Assembly: GCA_947503925.1 (NCBI GenBank)
Contig: CANNFQ010000002.1
Location: forward strand, 361,203-425,202
Source: an uncultured Paracoccaceae bacterium
GTDB lineage: Bacteria; Pseudomonadota; Alphaproteobacteria; Rhodobacterales; Rhodobacteraceae
Length of the DNA stretch: 64,000 nucleotides
Direction: 5' to 3'
Part shown: positions 1 through 9,162 of the stretch, piece after piece
Numbering within the stretch: position 1 is the first letter of the stretch
How the letters are laid out: every line of letters begins with the position of its first letter
The notes under the pieces: generated by a model
The model's input: the letters and a program-made list of their open reading frames with translations, nothing else
What the model was told of the DNA's origin: nothing
Database searches by the model: none
Position numbers and translations under genes: made by a program

Positions 1-693
1 GATCTGAGCCGGGCGAAGGCCTGGTTCACCTCTGCCGGTGCGGTGACCCGTGGTGAGCGTGCCTTGCGTTTGCCGCGTGCTGCTGGTGATGCCGACATCC
101 CGCTGCGTAGTCGCGACTGGGCAGAAACCCGGCCCGAATGGGCGCTGGCGGGCTGCAAGGCATTCATCGCCGCCCCGCGCCACCGCACGGCGGGCAAAAG
201 CATGGAAGGCCGCGCCTTTCTGCATGATTATGACTGGCAAAATGACAAGGAATTTGGCGTTCTTGAATTGATCATGACGGCCCCTGTGGTCGTGGCCAGC
301 TGGATCAGCCTGCAGTATTACGGATCGACCGTGGCCCCGGACACCTTTGGATCAGGCAACAAGCTTTTGCATAACGTCACTGGCGGGGTTGGCGTGATCG
401 AAGGCAATGGCGGCATTTTGCGCGCTGGTCTGCCTTGGCAATCGGTGCATGAGGGTGCGGGATATGCCCATGATCCGCTGCGGTTGTCGGTCTGCATCGA
501 GGCCCCCCGCGACGCGATGAGCGATGTTTTGCGGCGGCATGATGGTGTGCGTGCGCTGTTCGACAATGGCTGGCTGCACCTGTTTGCACTGGATGAAACC
601 GGCCAGATGGCGTGGCGCTACGAGGGCGATCTGGAATGGTCGCCCATGCCGGGAAACATGGAGATGGGGCCGGAATTCAAAGAGGCGAGCTGA
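1..693 (+). CDS. dabA: DabA-type inorganic carbon transporter subunit (DUF2309), 3' part
   Basis: The reading frame is open from the first base, so this is the C-terminal 230 residues of a gene that begins outside the window. The conserved C-terminal block of DUF2309/UPF0753 proteins is present: [20 protein letters not shown], then [40 protein letters not shown] and [11 protein letters not shown]. In the family, DabA is a cytoplasmic beta-carbonic-anhydrase-like protein that works with the NuoL-like membrane protein DabB in bicarbonate or CO2 accumulation. The zinc ligands lie in the missing part. dabB, if present, must be upstream, because the next gene downstream is an unrelated sugar transporter. 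Family assignment is firm; the substrate role is inferred. Confidence 0.88.
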   Translation, partial: DLSRAKAWFTSAGAVTRGERALRLPRAAGDADIPLRSRDWAETRPEWALAGCKAFIAAPRHRTAGKSMEGRAFLHDYDWQNDKEFGVLELIMTAPVVVASWISLQYYGSTVAPDTFGSGNKLLHNVTGGVGVIEGNGGILRAGLPWQSVHEGAGYAHDPLRLSVCIEAPRDAMSDVLRRHDGVRALFDNGWLHLFALDETGQMAWRYEGDLEWSPMPGNMEMGPEFKEAS

Positions 694-730
694 GTGTTGT
701 AGGGGTGTCATAAGAACGTCACTTGATTTA

Positions 731-745
731 ATTCCATGATGGAAT
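731..745. promoter_or_regulatory. 15-bp perfect palindrome, candidate operator of the sugar operon
   Basis: ATTCCATGATGGAAT is a perfect inverted repeat (7+1+7) lying 33 bases before the start of the sugar-binding protein gene, in the only gap ahead of the operon. Its position fits a repressor site, and the ROK regulator at 3857 is the natural candidate. No convincing -35/-10 pair was identified, so the link is an inference. Confidence 0.4.
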
Positions 746-777
746 AAAAATGATGTGGTCATTTGGAGGGACACATC

Positions 778-2049
778 ATGAAATCGATTCGTATTGCTTT
801 GGGGGCAATGGTGCTGGGCGCGGGTATGGCGCAGGCGCAGGATACGACACTGACATTTATGTCGTGGGACCCCGATCAGCTGGAAGTCGAAAAGGAGGCA
901 ATTGCCGCCTTTGAGGCCGCCAATCCCGGCGTCACCGTTGAGGCAACCGCCATGCCGCCCAAGGATTACTGGCCCCGCCTGTCAGCGCTTGCCGCGTCCG
1001 GCGATTTGCCTGATGTCTTCATGATGTCGTCGGGCTTCGTCAAGGAATGGTCGGCCGCTGGCAACCTGCGCGACTTGTCTGATGTTGTGTCCGATGAACA
1101 GCTGGCGGGTTATTACGAAGGGGCGGCGTCGGTCGGTGTGATTGAAGGCCAACGCATGGCGTTCCCGCAAAACTGGGTTGCGCCGGTCCTGTATTATAAC
1201 ATCGACATGTTCGAGGCCGCTGGCGTCGAAACCCCGCAGCCGGATTGGACATGGGATGATTTCCTGAATGCGGCCAAGGCGCTGACCATTGATGAGGATG
1301 GTGACGGCGATGCGGAGGTTTATGGGATGTCGCTCTATGGTCGTTACGCCCATATCGAACCTTGGGTGTTCCGCAATGGTGGCCGCTACCTGAACGCTGA
1401 TGAAACTGCGCTGGAGCTGAACGACGAAGCCGTCAACGCGCTGCAATTCCTGACCGATCTGGTGAATGTCCATGGGGTGGCCCCGCAGCCACAGGAAATG
1501 GAAGGCGTCCGCCAGCAGGATATCATGCCGCTGGGCATGGCTGCGATGTGGGTCGATGGATCCTGGAACATTGCCAATACCCGGTCGATTGTCGGTGATG
1601 ATTTCCGCTGGGGGATAGCACAGGTGCCGATGGGCCCTGATGCGACGCCTGACACTGCGGCGGCCTATGCGTGGGCGGATATGCTGTCTGTGGGTGCAGG
1701 TAGCGATAATCCCGATCTGGCCTGGGCCTTTATCCAGCATATGGTGGGTGAGGGGCGGCAAGCCTCTGACTTCTTGGGCGGGAAAGTGCCCGCATATATT
1801 GATATTGCCACGTCCGAGGCTTGGCTGGAGGCCGATCAGATGCCCGCCAATAAGGGTCTGCTTCTCGATATCGGGGCGCAGAATGTCTATACCGGGTTTT
1901 CCAAGAATTGGAGCGGGTGGCGCGGATACGATTCCACCGGATCATCGGGCATGAATGGCGAGTTGGATGAGGTGCTGAACGGGCGCAAGTCACTCGATGA
2001 CGCTATTGAAGCGCTTGTCATCTACGGCAACGATATCCTGTCACGCTAA
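778..2049 (+). CDS. Sugar ABC transporter, periplasmic binding protein (CUT1, family 1)
   Basis: A 423-residue periplasmic solute-binding protein. The signal peptide is residues 1 to about 22 (KSIR start, hydrophobic core, AQAQ cleavage region), followed by TLTFMSWDPDQLEVEKEAIAAFEAANPGV, typical of MalE/UgpB-like proteins. The start chosen is the ATG at 778, which has GGAGGG seven bases upstream; an in-frame TTG at 763 is possible but would spoil the signal peptide. It is the first gene of an operon with two permeases, a ROK regulator and an ATPase. The substrate is not evident from the sequence; a mono- or oligosaccharide or polyol is likely. Confidence 0.9.
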   Translation: MKSIRIALGAMVLGAGMAQAQDTTLTFMSWDPDQLEVEKEAIAAFEAANPGVTVEATAMPPKDYWPRLSALAASGDLPDVFMMSSGFVKEWSAAGNLRDLSDVVSDEQLAGYYEGAASVGVIEGQRMAFPQNWVAPVLYYNIDMFEAAGVETPQPDWTWDDFLNAAKALTIDEDGDGDAEVYGMSLYGRYAHIEPWVFRNGGRYLNADETALELNDEAVNALQFLTDLVNVHGVAPQPQEMEGVRQQDIMPLGMAAMWVDGSWNIANTRSIVGDDFRWGIAQVPMGPDATPDTAAAYAWADMLSVGAGSDNPDLAWAFIQHMVGEGRQASDFLGGKVPAYIDIATSEAWLEADQMPANKGLLLDIGAQNVYTGFSKNWSGWRGYDSTGSSGMNGELDEVLNGRKSLDDAIEALVIYGNDILSR

Positions 2050-2063
2050 ACTGTCCCAGAATT

Positions 2064-2097
2064 GGGCCGGGTGTGCCATGATTTTCCCCGGCCCTTC
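2064..2097 (+). terminator. Intercistronic hairpin after the binding-protein gene
   Basis: GGGCCGGG (2064-2071) pairs perfectly with CCCGGCCC (2087-2094) and is followed by a short T-rich stretch. The hairpin sits between the binding-protein and permease genes, where such structures often stabilise the binding-protein message or reduce read-through to the permeases. The T run is weak, so partial attenuation is more likely than full termination. Confidence 0.55.
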
Positions 2098-2125
2098 ATT
2101 TGACCGCCAATAAGGGCGCCCCACC

Positions 2126-3004
2126 ATGCGCAGCAATCGCAAAGTCCGGATCACGGCGCTGATCTTTCTTGCGCCGACCATCATTGGTCTGCTGGTGTTC
2201 CGGCTGATCCCGATCGGTTGGTCCTTTGCCTTGTCTTTTTATGACTGGAAGATATTTGACACCCCGCAATTCGTGGGGCTAGGGAATTATGCGCATATCT
2301 TTACCTCGCCCACGGCGCATAAGGTTTTCCTGAATTCTGCCTATTTCTCAGCGATCTATGTGCCGGGTTCTATCGCACTGGCGTTGGTTCTGGCGGTGTT
2401 GCTGAATAACGGCTTGCGCAGCTCGGCGTTCTTTCGCGGCGCGTTCTTTTTGCCCTATATCACCTCAACCGTGGCCGTCACTTTGGCGTGGCGCTGGATT
2501 TTTTCGACCAAGTTCGGGCTGTTGAACAATGCGCTGGATTGGGTTGGGGTGGATAACCCGCCCGCATGGCTGGCGGACCCGATGTGGGCGTTGCCGGCGG
2601 TCGCGTTGGTGTCGATCTGGAAGGATGTGGGATTTTACATGATCCTGTTGTTAGCTGGATTGCAAACCATTGATCCCACCTTGTACGAGGCCGCCCGGGT
2701 GGACGGGGCTAAACCGGTGCAGCGGTTTTTCAAGATCACCGTGCCGATGTTGTCGCGCAGCCTGTTTTTCGTGCTGATCCTGGCCCTTGTCCGGTCAACC
2801 CAGACATTTGAAATCACATATGCCCTGACCAATGGCGGGCCGAACCGGGCCTCAACCACCTTGGCGTTTTACGTGTACCAAAACGCCTTTGTTGAGTTCG
2901 AGATGGGCTATGCCGCGGCGTTGTCCTACATCATGTGTTTCATCCTTGGCCTGCTGACGCTGACGAATTTCTATTTCCGCAAGAGGTGGGTGCATGAAGA
3001 CTGA
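2126..3004 (+). CDS. Sugar ABC transporter permease (MalF-like)
   Basis: A 292-residue inner-membrane permease with about six hydrophobic segments. The cytoplasmic EAA loop, which docks the ATPase, reads EAARVDGAKPVQRFFKITVPML near residues 188-209. The N-terminal LAPTIIGLLVFRLIPIGWSFALSFYDW is typical of the MalF/UgpA type. Its 3' end overlaps the next permease by 11 bases, so the two subunits are probably translated together. It forms a heterodimer with the product of 2994-3857. Confidence 0.9.
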   Translation: MRSNRKVRITALIFLAPTIIGLLVFRLIPIGWSFALSFYDWKIFDTPQFVGLGNYAHIFTSPTAHKVFLNSAYFSAIYVPGSIALALVLAVLLNNGLRSSAFFRGAFFLPYITSTVAVTLAWRWIFSTKFGLLNNALDWVGVDNPPAWLADPMWALPAVALVSIWKDVGFYMILLLAGLQTIDPTLYEAARVDGAKPVQRFFKITVPMLSRSLFFVLILALVRSTQTFEITYALTNGGPNRASTTLAFYVYQNAFVEFEMGYAAALSYIMCFILGLLTLTNFYFRKRWVHED

Positions 3005-3857
3005 CATCCATCCAAGCAGAGGCACCGGCCGGGGCACATTATTCGCCCTTTATGCGGTGCTGATCGCCTATGCGCTGATCACCCTGATGCCGTTCATCTG
3101 GATGCTGGTCACCAGCTTTAAAGAGGCGCGCGATGTTTTCAAACTGCCGCCCAGCTTTGTCCCGACCAAGCTGTTTACCGATGAGCCGTTTGGAAATTAC
3201 ACCGAGATCTGGACCCAGCGGGATTTTGTGATTTTCTTTCGCAACTCCGCTTTCGTGTCCTTTATGGCGGCCATCGGGCAGGTTTTTGCCACCTCGCTGG
3301 CGGGCTACGCCTTTGCCCGGCTCGATCTGCCCGGCAAGAACTGGTTGTTTGCGCTCGTGCTGGTTACCGCCTTTGTGCCGGTTGAGGTCACCATCATCCC
3401 TGAATTTCTGATTATGCGGGGCCTGGGCTGGATTGATACATTTCTGCCCTTGATCGTACCGTCCTTTCTGGTGGGGGCCTTTGGCACTTTCATGCTGCGC
3501 GAATACTTTGGCAGCCTGCCGAAGGATTACGGCGATGCCGCCTATGTGGACGGGGCGACCCCGTTTCAGATTTTCTGGAAAGTCTATCTGCCGCTGGCGC
3601 AGCCTGCGCTGGTGTCGATCTTTGTGATCGCGTTTATCAATAACTGGGATGAATTGCTGCGCCCGTTGCTGTTTTTGAACTCCGATGAGTTGAAAACTGT
3701 TCCCTTGGGCCTGATGTCATTTGTTAGCCAGTACGAGGCGTCATGGACATTGCTGATGGCCGGGTCGGTCATATCCACCCTGCCGCTGATCGTGATTTAC
3801 ATGCTGACGCAACGCTATGTCCTGCAAGGGTTTGTCGGTGGCGGGGTCAAGGGGTGA
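2994..3857 (+). CDS. Sugar ABC transporter permease (MalG-like)
   Basis: A 287-residue partner permease with about six membrane segments. The EAA loop is DAAYVDGATPFQIFWKVYLPLA (near residues 181-202) and the protein ends in the usual FVGGGVKG tail. The start overlaps the upstream permease, and the stop TGA shares its last base with the ATG of the ROK gene (TGATG), so the operon is translationally coupled here. The usual MalG length and tail make the family assignment secure. Confidence 0.9.
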   Translation: MKTDIHPSRGTGRGTLFALYAVLIAYALITLMPFIWMLVTSFKEARDVFKLPPSFVPTKLFTDEPFGNYTEIWTQRDFVIFFRNSAFVSFMAAIGQVFATSLAGYAFARLDLPGKNWLFALVLVTAFVPVEVTIIPEFLIMRGLGWIDTFLPLIVPSFLVGAFGTFMLREYFGSLPKDYGDAAYVDGATPFQIFWKVYLPLAQPALVSIFVIAFINNWDELLRPLLFLNSDELKTVPLGLMSFVSQYEASWTLLMAGSVISTLPLIVIYMLTQRYVLQGFVGGGVKG

Positions 3858-4975
3858 TGCTGATGCAAACACCGCCTGCCATGACCGATAATCAGCGTGC
3901 TGTGCTGGGCGCATTGCTGGCGCTGCCCGATCAACAACGGCTGGAGCTGAGCATGGGGCTGGGCCTGTCTGCACAGACGATCATGCGCGCGGTTCTGCCC
4001 CTGATCGACAACGGGGTGCTGCTGGAACGGACCGAACCGGCCGCCGGGCGGGGTAAACCCGCGCGCAGCTTGCGCTTTGCCCCCGGCACACTTGCCACGT
4101 TGGGGATCAGTATCGCCTCTGACCATATCCGGGTCAGCTGTTGCGATCTGGCAGGGGCAGAGCTTTTCACCGCAAAACGCGCCTCTGATTATCAGACGGC
4201 TGCTGCACAGCTGGCCGATCTTGATGCGCTGATAGCGGCGGTGATGGCGGGCTTGCCTGACAGTGCCGTTCTGGTTGGGGCCGGTGTGTCCGTGCAGGGC
4301 TATCTGTTGGATGGCGGCAAACGCATCATGGCCCGGGTTGATCCCGCAGGCTGGGCGGCGGTGGATTTGGCGGCCCGGTTGGGTGATCAGCTTGGCCTGC
4401 CGGTGCGGTTGATGAATGACGGGAAAACGCTGGCGACCAGTCTGATCCGTACAGCGCCCGAGACCGATTTTCTGTGCTTGCATCTGGGGACCGGGATTGG
4501 TGGTGGGTTGGTCAGCAACGGCAATTTGGTTGGTGGGGTGAATGGCAACGCGGGTGAGATTGGCCAGTTCTTCCCACAAGGTCCTGATCGCCCGGTTGAA
4601 CAGGCGTTTCAACGGGCGGCCGCTGTGCCGGATTGGTCCGGCTGGCCGGGCATCACCGCGCTACCTGCTGCCGATCAGAAACGGCTTGCTGCATGGCTGG
4701 ACCGTGCCGGTGCGATGATCGGGGATGTTCTGGCGCAAGCGCTTGCCTTGCTTGATTTTCAGGCCGCTTACATCTGTTCGCGTATGCCTGCCGATTTGTT
4801 GCAAGCGCTGGTGGGCCGGATCGATGTGATGCCGTTGGGTCAGGACCTTGCTGGTGCAGGCCCGGATCAGACCAACCCGCCCCCCGCCGTGCATGCCTGC
4901 CACGTTCCCAATCATGCCAACCTTGCCTGCCGTATGGCAGCCGAGGCGTTTCTGTCGCCGACTGCCCCTTGCTGA
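3857..4975 (+). CDS. ROK-family protein with N-terminal winged helix, probable operon regulator
   Basis: A 372-residue protein. Residues about 8-75 look like a winged helix-turn-helix (LSAQTIMRAVLPLIDNGVLLERTEPAAGRGKPARSL), followed by a ROK sugar-kinase fold with LMNDGKTLA (catalytic-type Asp), HLGTGIGGGLVSNG and GNAGEIGQF. The Cys-rich zinc motif of canonical ROK proteins is absent, and the usual His of GEIGH is Gln. The start is the ATG that overlaps the permease stop by one base; ATG at 3863 is an alternative. Being inside the transporter operon, it probably senses the imported sugar and controls the promoter near 731-778. Confidence 0.8.
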   Translation: MLMQTPPAMTDNQRAVLGALLALPDQQRLELSMGLGLSAQTIMRAVLPLIDNGVLLERTEPAAGRGKPARSLRFAPGTLATLGISIASDHIRVSCCDLAGAELFTAKRASDYQTAAAQLADLDALIAAVMAGLPDSAVLVGAGVSVQGYLLDGGKRIMARVDPAGWAAVDLAARLGDQLGLPVRLMNDGKTLATSLIRTAPETDFLCLHLGTGIGGGLVSNGNLVGGVNGNAGEIGQFFPQGPDRPVEQAFQRAAAVPDWSGWPGITALPAADQKRLAAWLDRAGAMIGDVLAQALALLDFQAAYICSRMPADLLQALVGRIDVMPLGQDLAGAGPDQTNPPPAVHACHVPNHANLACRMAAEAFLSPTAPC

Positions 4976-4985
4976 AAGACTGCCC

Positions 4986-6086
4986 ATGGCTGCGCTAGAG
5001 CTGAACAAAATCACGAAATCCTTTGGCCAGACCGAGGTGTTGCATGATATTTCGCTGGCTGTGAAAGACGGCGAATTCATCGTCTTTGTTGGCCCGTCCG
5101 GTTGCGGCAAATCCACCTTGCTGCGGATTATTGCAGGGCTGGATGACCAGACAACCGGCCAGTTGCATATTGATGGGGATGAGGTCACGGGTCGCGAACC
5201 GATTGAACGCGGCGTGGCGATGGTTTTTCAGTCCTACGCGCTTTACCCGCATCTGACCGTGTTCGAAAACATCGCGTTTCCTTTGCGCCTGCAAAAGCTG
5301 CCAAAGCCAGAGGTCAACAGCCGCGTGCAAGCAGCGGCGCAAACACTGAATCTGATGGACCGGCTGCAGCACAAGCCAAGCCAGTTATCGGGCGGTCAGC
5401 GCCAGCGGGTTGCGATTGGCCGTGCCATCGTGCGTGATCCAAAGCTGTTTTTGTTTGATGAACCCTTGTCCAATCTTGACGCATCCTTGCGCGGCGCGAT
5501 GCGCGTCGAACTGTCAGAGCTGCATCAGAAACTGCGCACGACCATGGTCTATGTCACCCATGATCAGGTCGAGGCGATGACCATGGCCAACCGGATTGTT
5601 GTGCTGAATGGTGGCGTGCTGGAGCAGTTCGGTACGCCGATGGAGCTGTATCACAAGCCGCGCACCCGCTTTGTGGCGGGTTTTATCGGGCAACCGGGTA
5701 TGAATTTTCTGCGCGCCACCCTGTCTGAGGTCACGGATACCGGGATCGCGGCAATGACGACCGATCAAACCAACCTGACCGCCCATGTTGACGGTGCAGG
5801 CCATAGCGTTGGTGCAGCGGTGGAGCTGGGCATTCGCCCCGACGACCTGCAACTCAGCCCGGCGGAGGAGGGGTTGCAGGTGGCCGTCCGGGTTATCGAA
5901 CGTCTTGGTGCCAGCACGATCATGTATGGTAATCTGGAAGACGGTACAGCGATTTGCGCGGCACTTGACGGGCTTGTGCGCCTATCGCCCGGTGAAACGG
6001 TGCATCTGGCCATTGATCCTGACACGGTCCATGTCTTTGACGCAGCCGGTCTGGCCCTGCCACGTCGCACCGCCCCCGATTTATAG
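4986..6086 (+). CDS. Sugar ABC transporter ATP-binding protein (MalK/UgpC type)
   Basis: A 366-residue ATPase with Walker A GPSGCGKST (about residues 36-44), signature LSGGQRQRV, Walker B LFLFDEPLSNLDA and switch-His VTHDQVEA. A C-terminal TOBE/MalK regulatory domain follows (GIRPDDLQL). An open frame runs upstream into the ROK gene, but the ATG at 4986 starts the conserved MAALELNKITKSFG N-terminus. It lies 10 bases after the ROK stop and would energise the 2126/2994 permeases. Confidence 0.9.
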   Translation: MAALELNKITKSFGQTEVLHDISLAVKDGEFIVFVGPSGCGKSTLLRIIAGLDDQTTGQLHIDGDEVTGREPIERGVAMVFQSYALYPHLTVFENIAFPLRLQKLPKPEVNSRVQAAAQTLNLMDRLQHKPSQLSGGQRQRVAIGRAIVRDPKLFLFDEPLSNLDASLRGAMRVELSELHQKLRTTMVYVTHDQVEAMTMANRIVVLNGGVLEQFGTPMELYHKPRTRFVAGFIGQPGMNFLRATLSEVTDTGIAAMTTDQTNLTAHVDGAGHSVGAAVELGIRPDDLQLSPAEEGLQVAVRVIERLGASTIMYGNLEDGTAICAALDGLVRLSPGETVHLAIDPDTVHVFDAAGLALPRRTAPDL

Positions 6087-6095
6087 GAGAACACC

Positions 6096-7265
6096 ATGCG
6101 GATCGCCGTTGCAGGAGTGGGAAAGCGCAGCGTCAAGGTCTTGGCCTATCTGCGTGCCGCCATGCCCGAGATGCGGATTGTTGGCTATGTGGACCCCAGC
6201 CCGCGCCTTGTGCCGGAACTGGGTGAGCCGGGCGTGATAAAGGCTTTTGACACGGTCGAGGTGATGCTGGCACAAACGCAGGCAGAGCTGCTTTTTGTGG
6301 GCAGCCCCAATCATCTGCATCTTGACCATATCGCCGCTGGTTTGCGGGCTGGCATTCGTGTTTTTTCGGAAAAACCAATCGTTACAACGCATGATCAAAC
6401 ATGGGCGCTGGCCGACCTTTTGGCCGAATATGGCAGTGAACGTCTGATGATCGGTCTTGTCCTGCGCTATGCCCCGCAGATGAAGGATCTGCGCCGTGCC
6501 ATCGCGGCAGGCCATTTGGGCAAGATCGTCTCGCTTGAGGCGAACGAACATATTGAGCCGCAGCATGGCGGGTTTTTCATGCGCGACTGGCGGCGCTACA
6601 CCGCCTATTCCGGCGGTTTCATGCTGGAAAAATGCTGTCACGATATCGACCTGTTTCATATGATTACCGGGTCCCGCCCGCAAAAGGTGGCCAGTTTCGG
6701 TGGCAGGCGCAGCTTTACCCCCGAAAACGCGCCAACACGGAATTCAGAGATGGCGTTGTTTCACCAGACCCCGTCGCTATGGGAGACCACCGATGATCCG
6801 TTCCGGTCGGATGCGGATATTATCGATCATCAGACGGCCATCCTGTCATTTGAAAACGATGTGACGATGAGTTTTCACACCAATATCAACACCCCCGACC
6901 AAAGCCGTCATTTCTGCGTGATTGGCACGCGCGGCATGGCCGAAGGTGATTTGCAGCGGGGTTATCTGCGGGTGACCGCCGCACAGACCGCAGAGCGGCT
7001 TTTGGATATCGACTATACGCAGGATCCAGATTTGCAGGTCGATCATTACGGCTCTGATCGGCAAATGGCCCTTGAATTGGCGGATTTTCTGCGCGGCGAT
7101 ATCGTCCGACTGCCGGTGTCGGTTGTGGATGGGATCGAGGCGGGGCTTTCCGCCATGGCGCTGGATCAGGCCCGCACGACCGGCCAGATTGTTGACCTGA
7201 CGCAGATATGGGAGCGGCTTGATGCCTACGGTCTGCGCAACCCGGTCCCCGCCCATGCAGTTTGA
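6096..7265 (+). CDS. Gfo/Idh/MocA-family NAD(P)-dependent oxidoreductase
   Basis: A 389-residue protein with an N-terminal Rossmann fold (MRIAVAGVGKRSVKVLAYL), the FSEKP motif near residue 91 containing the conserved Lys, and the GGFMLEKCCHDIDLFH catalytic block near residues 170-185. Family members oxidise or reduce sugars, inositols and their derivatives. It starts nine bases after the ATPase stop behind TAGGAGAACACC, so it is cotranscribed with the transporter and probably acts on its substrate. The exact substrate cannot be read from sequence. Confidence 0.85.
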   Translation: MRIAVAGVGKRSVKVLAYLRAAMPEMRIVGYVDPSPRLVPELGEPGVIKAFDTVEVMLAQTQAELLFVGSPNHLHLDHIAAGLRAGIRVFSEKPIVTTHDQTWALADLLAEYGSERLMIGLVLRYAPQMKDLRRAIAAGHLGKIVSLEANEHIEPQHGGFFMRDWRRYTAYSGGFMLEKCCHDIDLFHMITGSRPQKVASFGGRRSFTPENAPTRNSEMALFHQTPSLWETTDDPFRSDADIIDHQTAILSFENDVTMSFHTNINTPDQSRHFCVIGTRGMAEGDLQRGYLRVTAAQTAERLLDIDYTQDPDLQVDHYGSDRQMALELADFLRGDIVRLPVSVVDGIEAGLSAMALDQARTTGQIVDLTQIWERLDAYGLRNPVPAHAV

Positions 7266-8196
7266 GGCGTTTTCCCACCCTAAGGCCCGCGATCTGTCAG
7301 TGCCGGCAGATGATGTGCTGTTGCATGTTCCGGGCCGTGTCACAGCCGTGTTTGATGGCGCGACAGATACGCATGGGCGGCGCAAGAACGGGGTGCCGAT
7401 GGGGCGATTGGCGGCCATGATTGCGGCTGAGGCTTTGGCGGGGCTGCCCGCTGATGCGGCCAGTTGGGACGCGGCGGACATCCTGAAACGTTTGAGCGCT
7501 GCTATCGCTGATGCCGCCCCGCATGACGGGCTTGGGCGGCCTGCATCGACCACCGCGATGATCGCCTTTGAAACCCCCGATGCGCTGCGGATGGTGGGGA
7601 TTGGCGACACCGGTTACCGGGTTAATGCAGGTCCCGCCCAGATCACTGAATTGGCCCCGGATGATGTGACAATCTCAGCGCGTGTGACGCTGTTCAAGAT
7701 GCTGCAAGCGAAGGGTTTGCCGCCAGCCCAATGCGAAATCCGATCGGGCAGGGCGGTAGGGAACGGTCTGGATGCGGCAATCGCCGATGGCGAGATTGAC
7801 GATACACAGATGCTTGCTGTTCTAGAAGATGCCATTGCGGCCCGACCTGATGCCGCGCAAGAGGTCGCGCGTTTCTTGCGCGCGGGCCTGCAACAGCAAC
7901 ATCGTTTTGCAAACGTGTCAGACCATCCGTTGGGCTACGGGGTTCTGGACGGTTCAATGCCTGAGTCGACCTTCATCGTGGATGCGCTTGTGTCGCGGGA
8001 TGGGCTGCGATCCGTGGAGTTGTTTTCCGATGGTTATATGGTGCTGCCGGATGAGGCTCGCATCGCCGCGTGGGAGGCCAGCCACGCGCATATAGAGGCG
8101 GTCGACCCGCATAAGATCGGTATGGCACCGGCGGTCAAGGGATCTACGGATTCGGCCTTTTTTGATGATCGGACGGTTGCTATTTTGCGGAGCTAG
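7255..8196 (+). CDS. PP2C-like protein phosphatase, function unknown
   Basis: A 313-residue soluble protein. Metal-binding landmarks of PP2C-type phosphatases occur in order: FDGATD (Asp34-Gly35), GIGDTGYRV near residues 124-132, ELFSDGYM near 258 and FFDDRTVAIL at the C-terminus. There is no membrane segment or other domain. The ATG at 7255 overlaps the oxidoreductase stop by 11 bases, so it is the last gene of the sugar operon; the longer frame from 7219 is less likely. A phosphatase is unusual in such an operon. It could act on a protein or on a phosphorylated metabolite. Confidence 0.65.
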   Translation: MQFEAFSHPKARDLSVPADDVLLHVPGRVTAVFDGATDTHGRRKNGVPMGRLAAMIAAEALAGLPADAASWDAADILKRLSAAIADAAPHDGLGRPASTTAMIAFETPDALRMVGIGDTGYRVNAGPAQITELAPDDVTISARVTLFKMLQAKGLPPAQCEIRSGRAVGNGLDAAIADGEIDDTQMLAVLEDAIAARPDAAQEVARFLRAGLQQQHRFANVSDHPLGYGVLDGSMPESTFIVDALVSRDGLRSVELFSDGYMVLPDEARIAAWEASHAHIEAVDPHKIGMAPAVKGSTDSAFFDDRTVAILRS

Positions 8197-9041
8197 CCCG
8201 CCTGCCGTTCTCGCCGTTTGGGGTGGCCGGGATAGACTCCCATAATGTGTAACACATCGGTGAAATATCCCAATTCTTCTAGCGCCAGTTGCACGTTTCG
8301 ATCATCGGGGTGGCCCTCGATTTCGGCGTAGAACTGCGTGGCGCTGAATGATCCGCCGATCATGTAGCTTTCCAGCTTCGTCATGTTGACGCCATTGGTC
8401 GCAAAACCGCCCATCGCCTTGTAAAGGGCGGCAGGAATGTTGCGGACCCGAAAGACGAAGCTGGTCATCATCCCGTGATCGCCCCGTCTGCGATAGTCAG
8501 GTTCAGAGGCCATCACCAGAAACCGGGTCGTGTTGTTGCTGGCATCTTCGATATTGCGCGCAAGAATATCGAGCCCATAGATTTCGGCGGCCAGTTCTGA
8601 TGCCAGTGCCCCGACTGTCATATCCTGTCCTTCGGCCACATCGCGGGCCGCTTTGGCATTGTCGGAACTGACGCGCCCGGTGATGGCGTGTTCGCGCAGG
8701 AACCCTGCGCATTGCGGCAGGATCACAACATGGCCGAACGCCTGTTTCATATCGGCCAGCTGCGCGCCTTTTTTGGCCAGCAGGTTGATATGGACCCGCA
8801 CGAAGGCCTCATCAATGATATGCAACCCGCTTTCGGGCAAAAGCGAATGCACGTCGGCCACCCGTCCATAGGTCGAGTTTTCGACGGCGATCATGCCAAG
8901 ATCGGCGTCGCCCTTGCGCACGGCTTCGATCGCGGCGGTAAAGGTGGGGCAGGGCAGGGGGGCGTAATCGGGGCGGGTGTCGGCGCAGGCCTGGTGACCA
9001 TAGGCCCCCAATTCCCCCTGAAAGGCGATTTTTTGCGACAT
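8193..9041 (-). CDS. pheA: Prephenate dehydratase
   Basis: A 282-residue monofunctional prephenate dehydratase, converting prephenate to phenylpyruvate for phenylalanine synthesis. The catalytic domain begins KIAFQGELGAYGHQAC and contains NNTTRFLVMA (the TRF motif). The C-terminal ACT domain (TSFVFRVRNIPAALYKAMGGFA, then LESYM) is the phenylalanine-binding feedback site. There is no chorismate mutase domain. Its stop overlaps that of the convergent phosphatase gene by four bases (CTAG). It diverges from cycM. Confidence 0.93.
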   Translation of the reverse strand: MSQKIAFQGELGAYGHQACADTRPDYAPLPCPTFTAAIEAVRKGDADLGMIAVENSTYGRVADVHSLLPESGLHIIDEAFVRVHINLLAKKGAQLADMKQAFGHVVILPQCAGFLREHAITGRVSSDNAKAARDVAEGQDMTVGALASELAAEIYGLDILARNIEDASNNTTRFLVMASEPDYRRRGDHGMMTSFVFRVRNIPAALYKAMGGFATNGVNMTKLESYMIGGSFSATQFYAEIEGHPDDRNVQLALEELGYFTDVLHIMGVYPGHPKRRERQAG

Positions 9042-9162
9042 GATCGTGGCCTCCCCACTGCATAAGACAGATTTGCGCGTTTGGTCGCGGCTCTACACCT
9101 TGCAACCGGGGGTGGGAAGCGGATAGATAGCCGCAAAACCGAAGAACTGAATGGAACGCGAC

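Noticed and set aside
1..693. Independent small gene starting at GTG 43
   Set aside because: The frame is open from base 1 and the sequence is the internal and C-terminal part of DabA, so it is a gene cut by the window edge.
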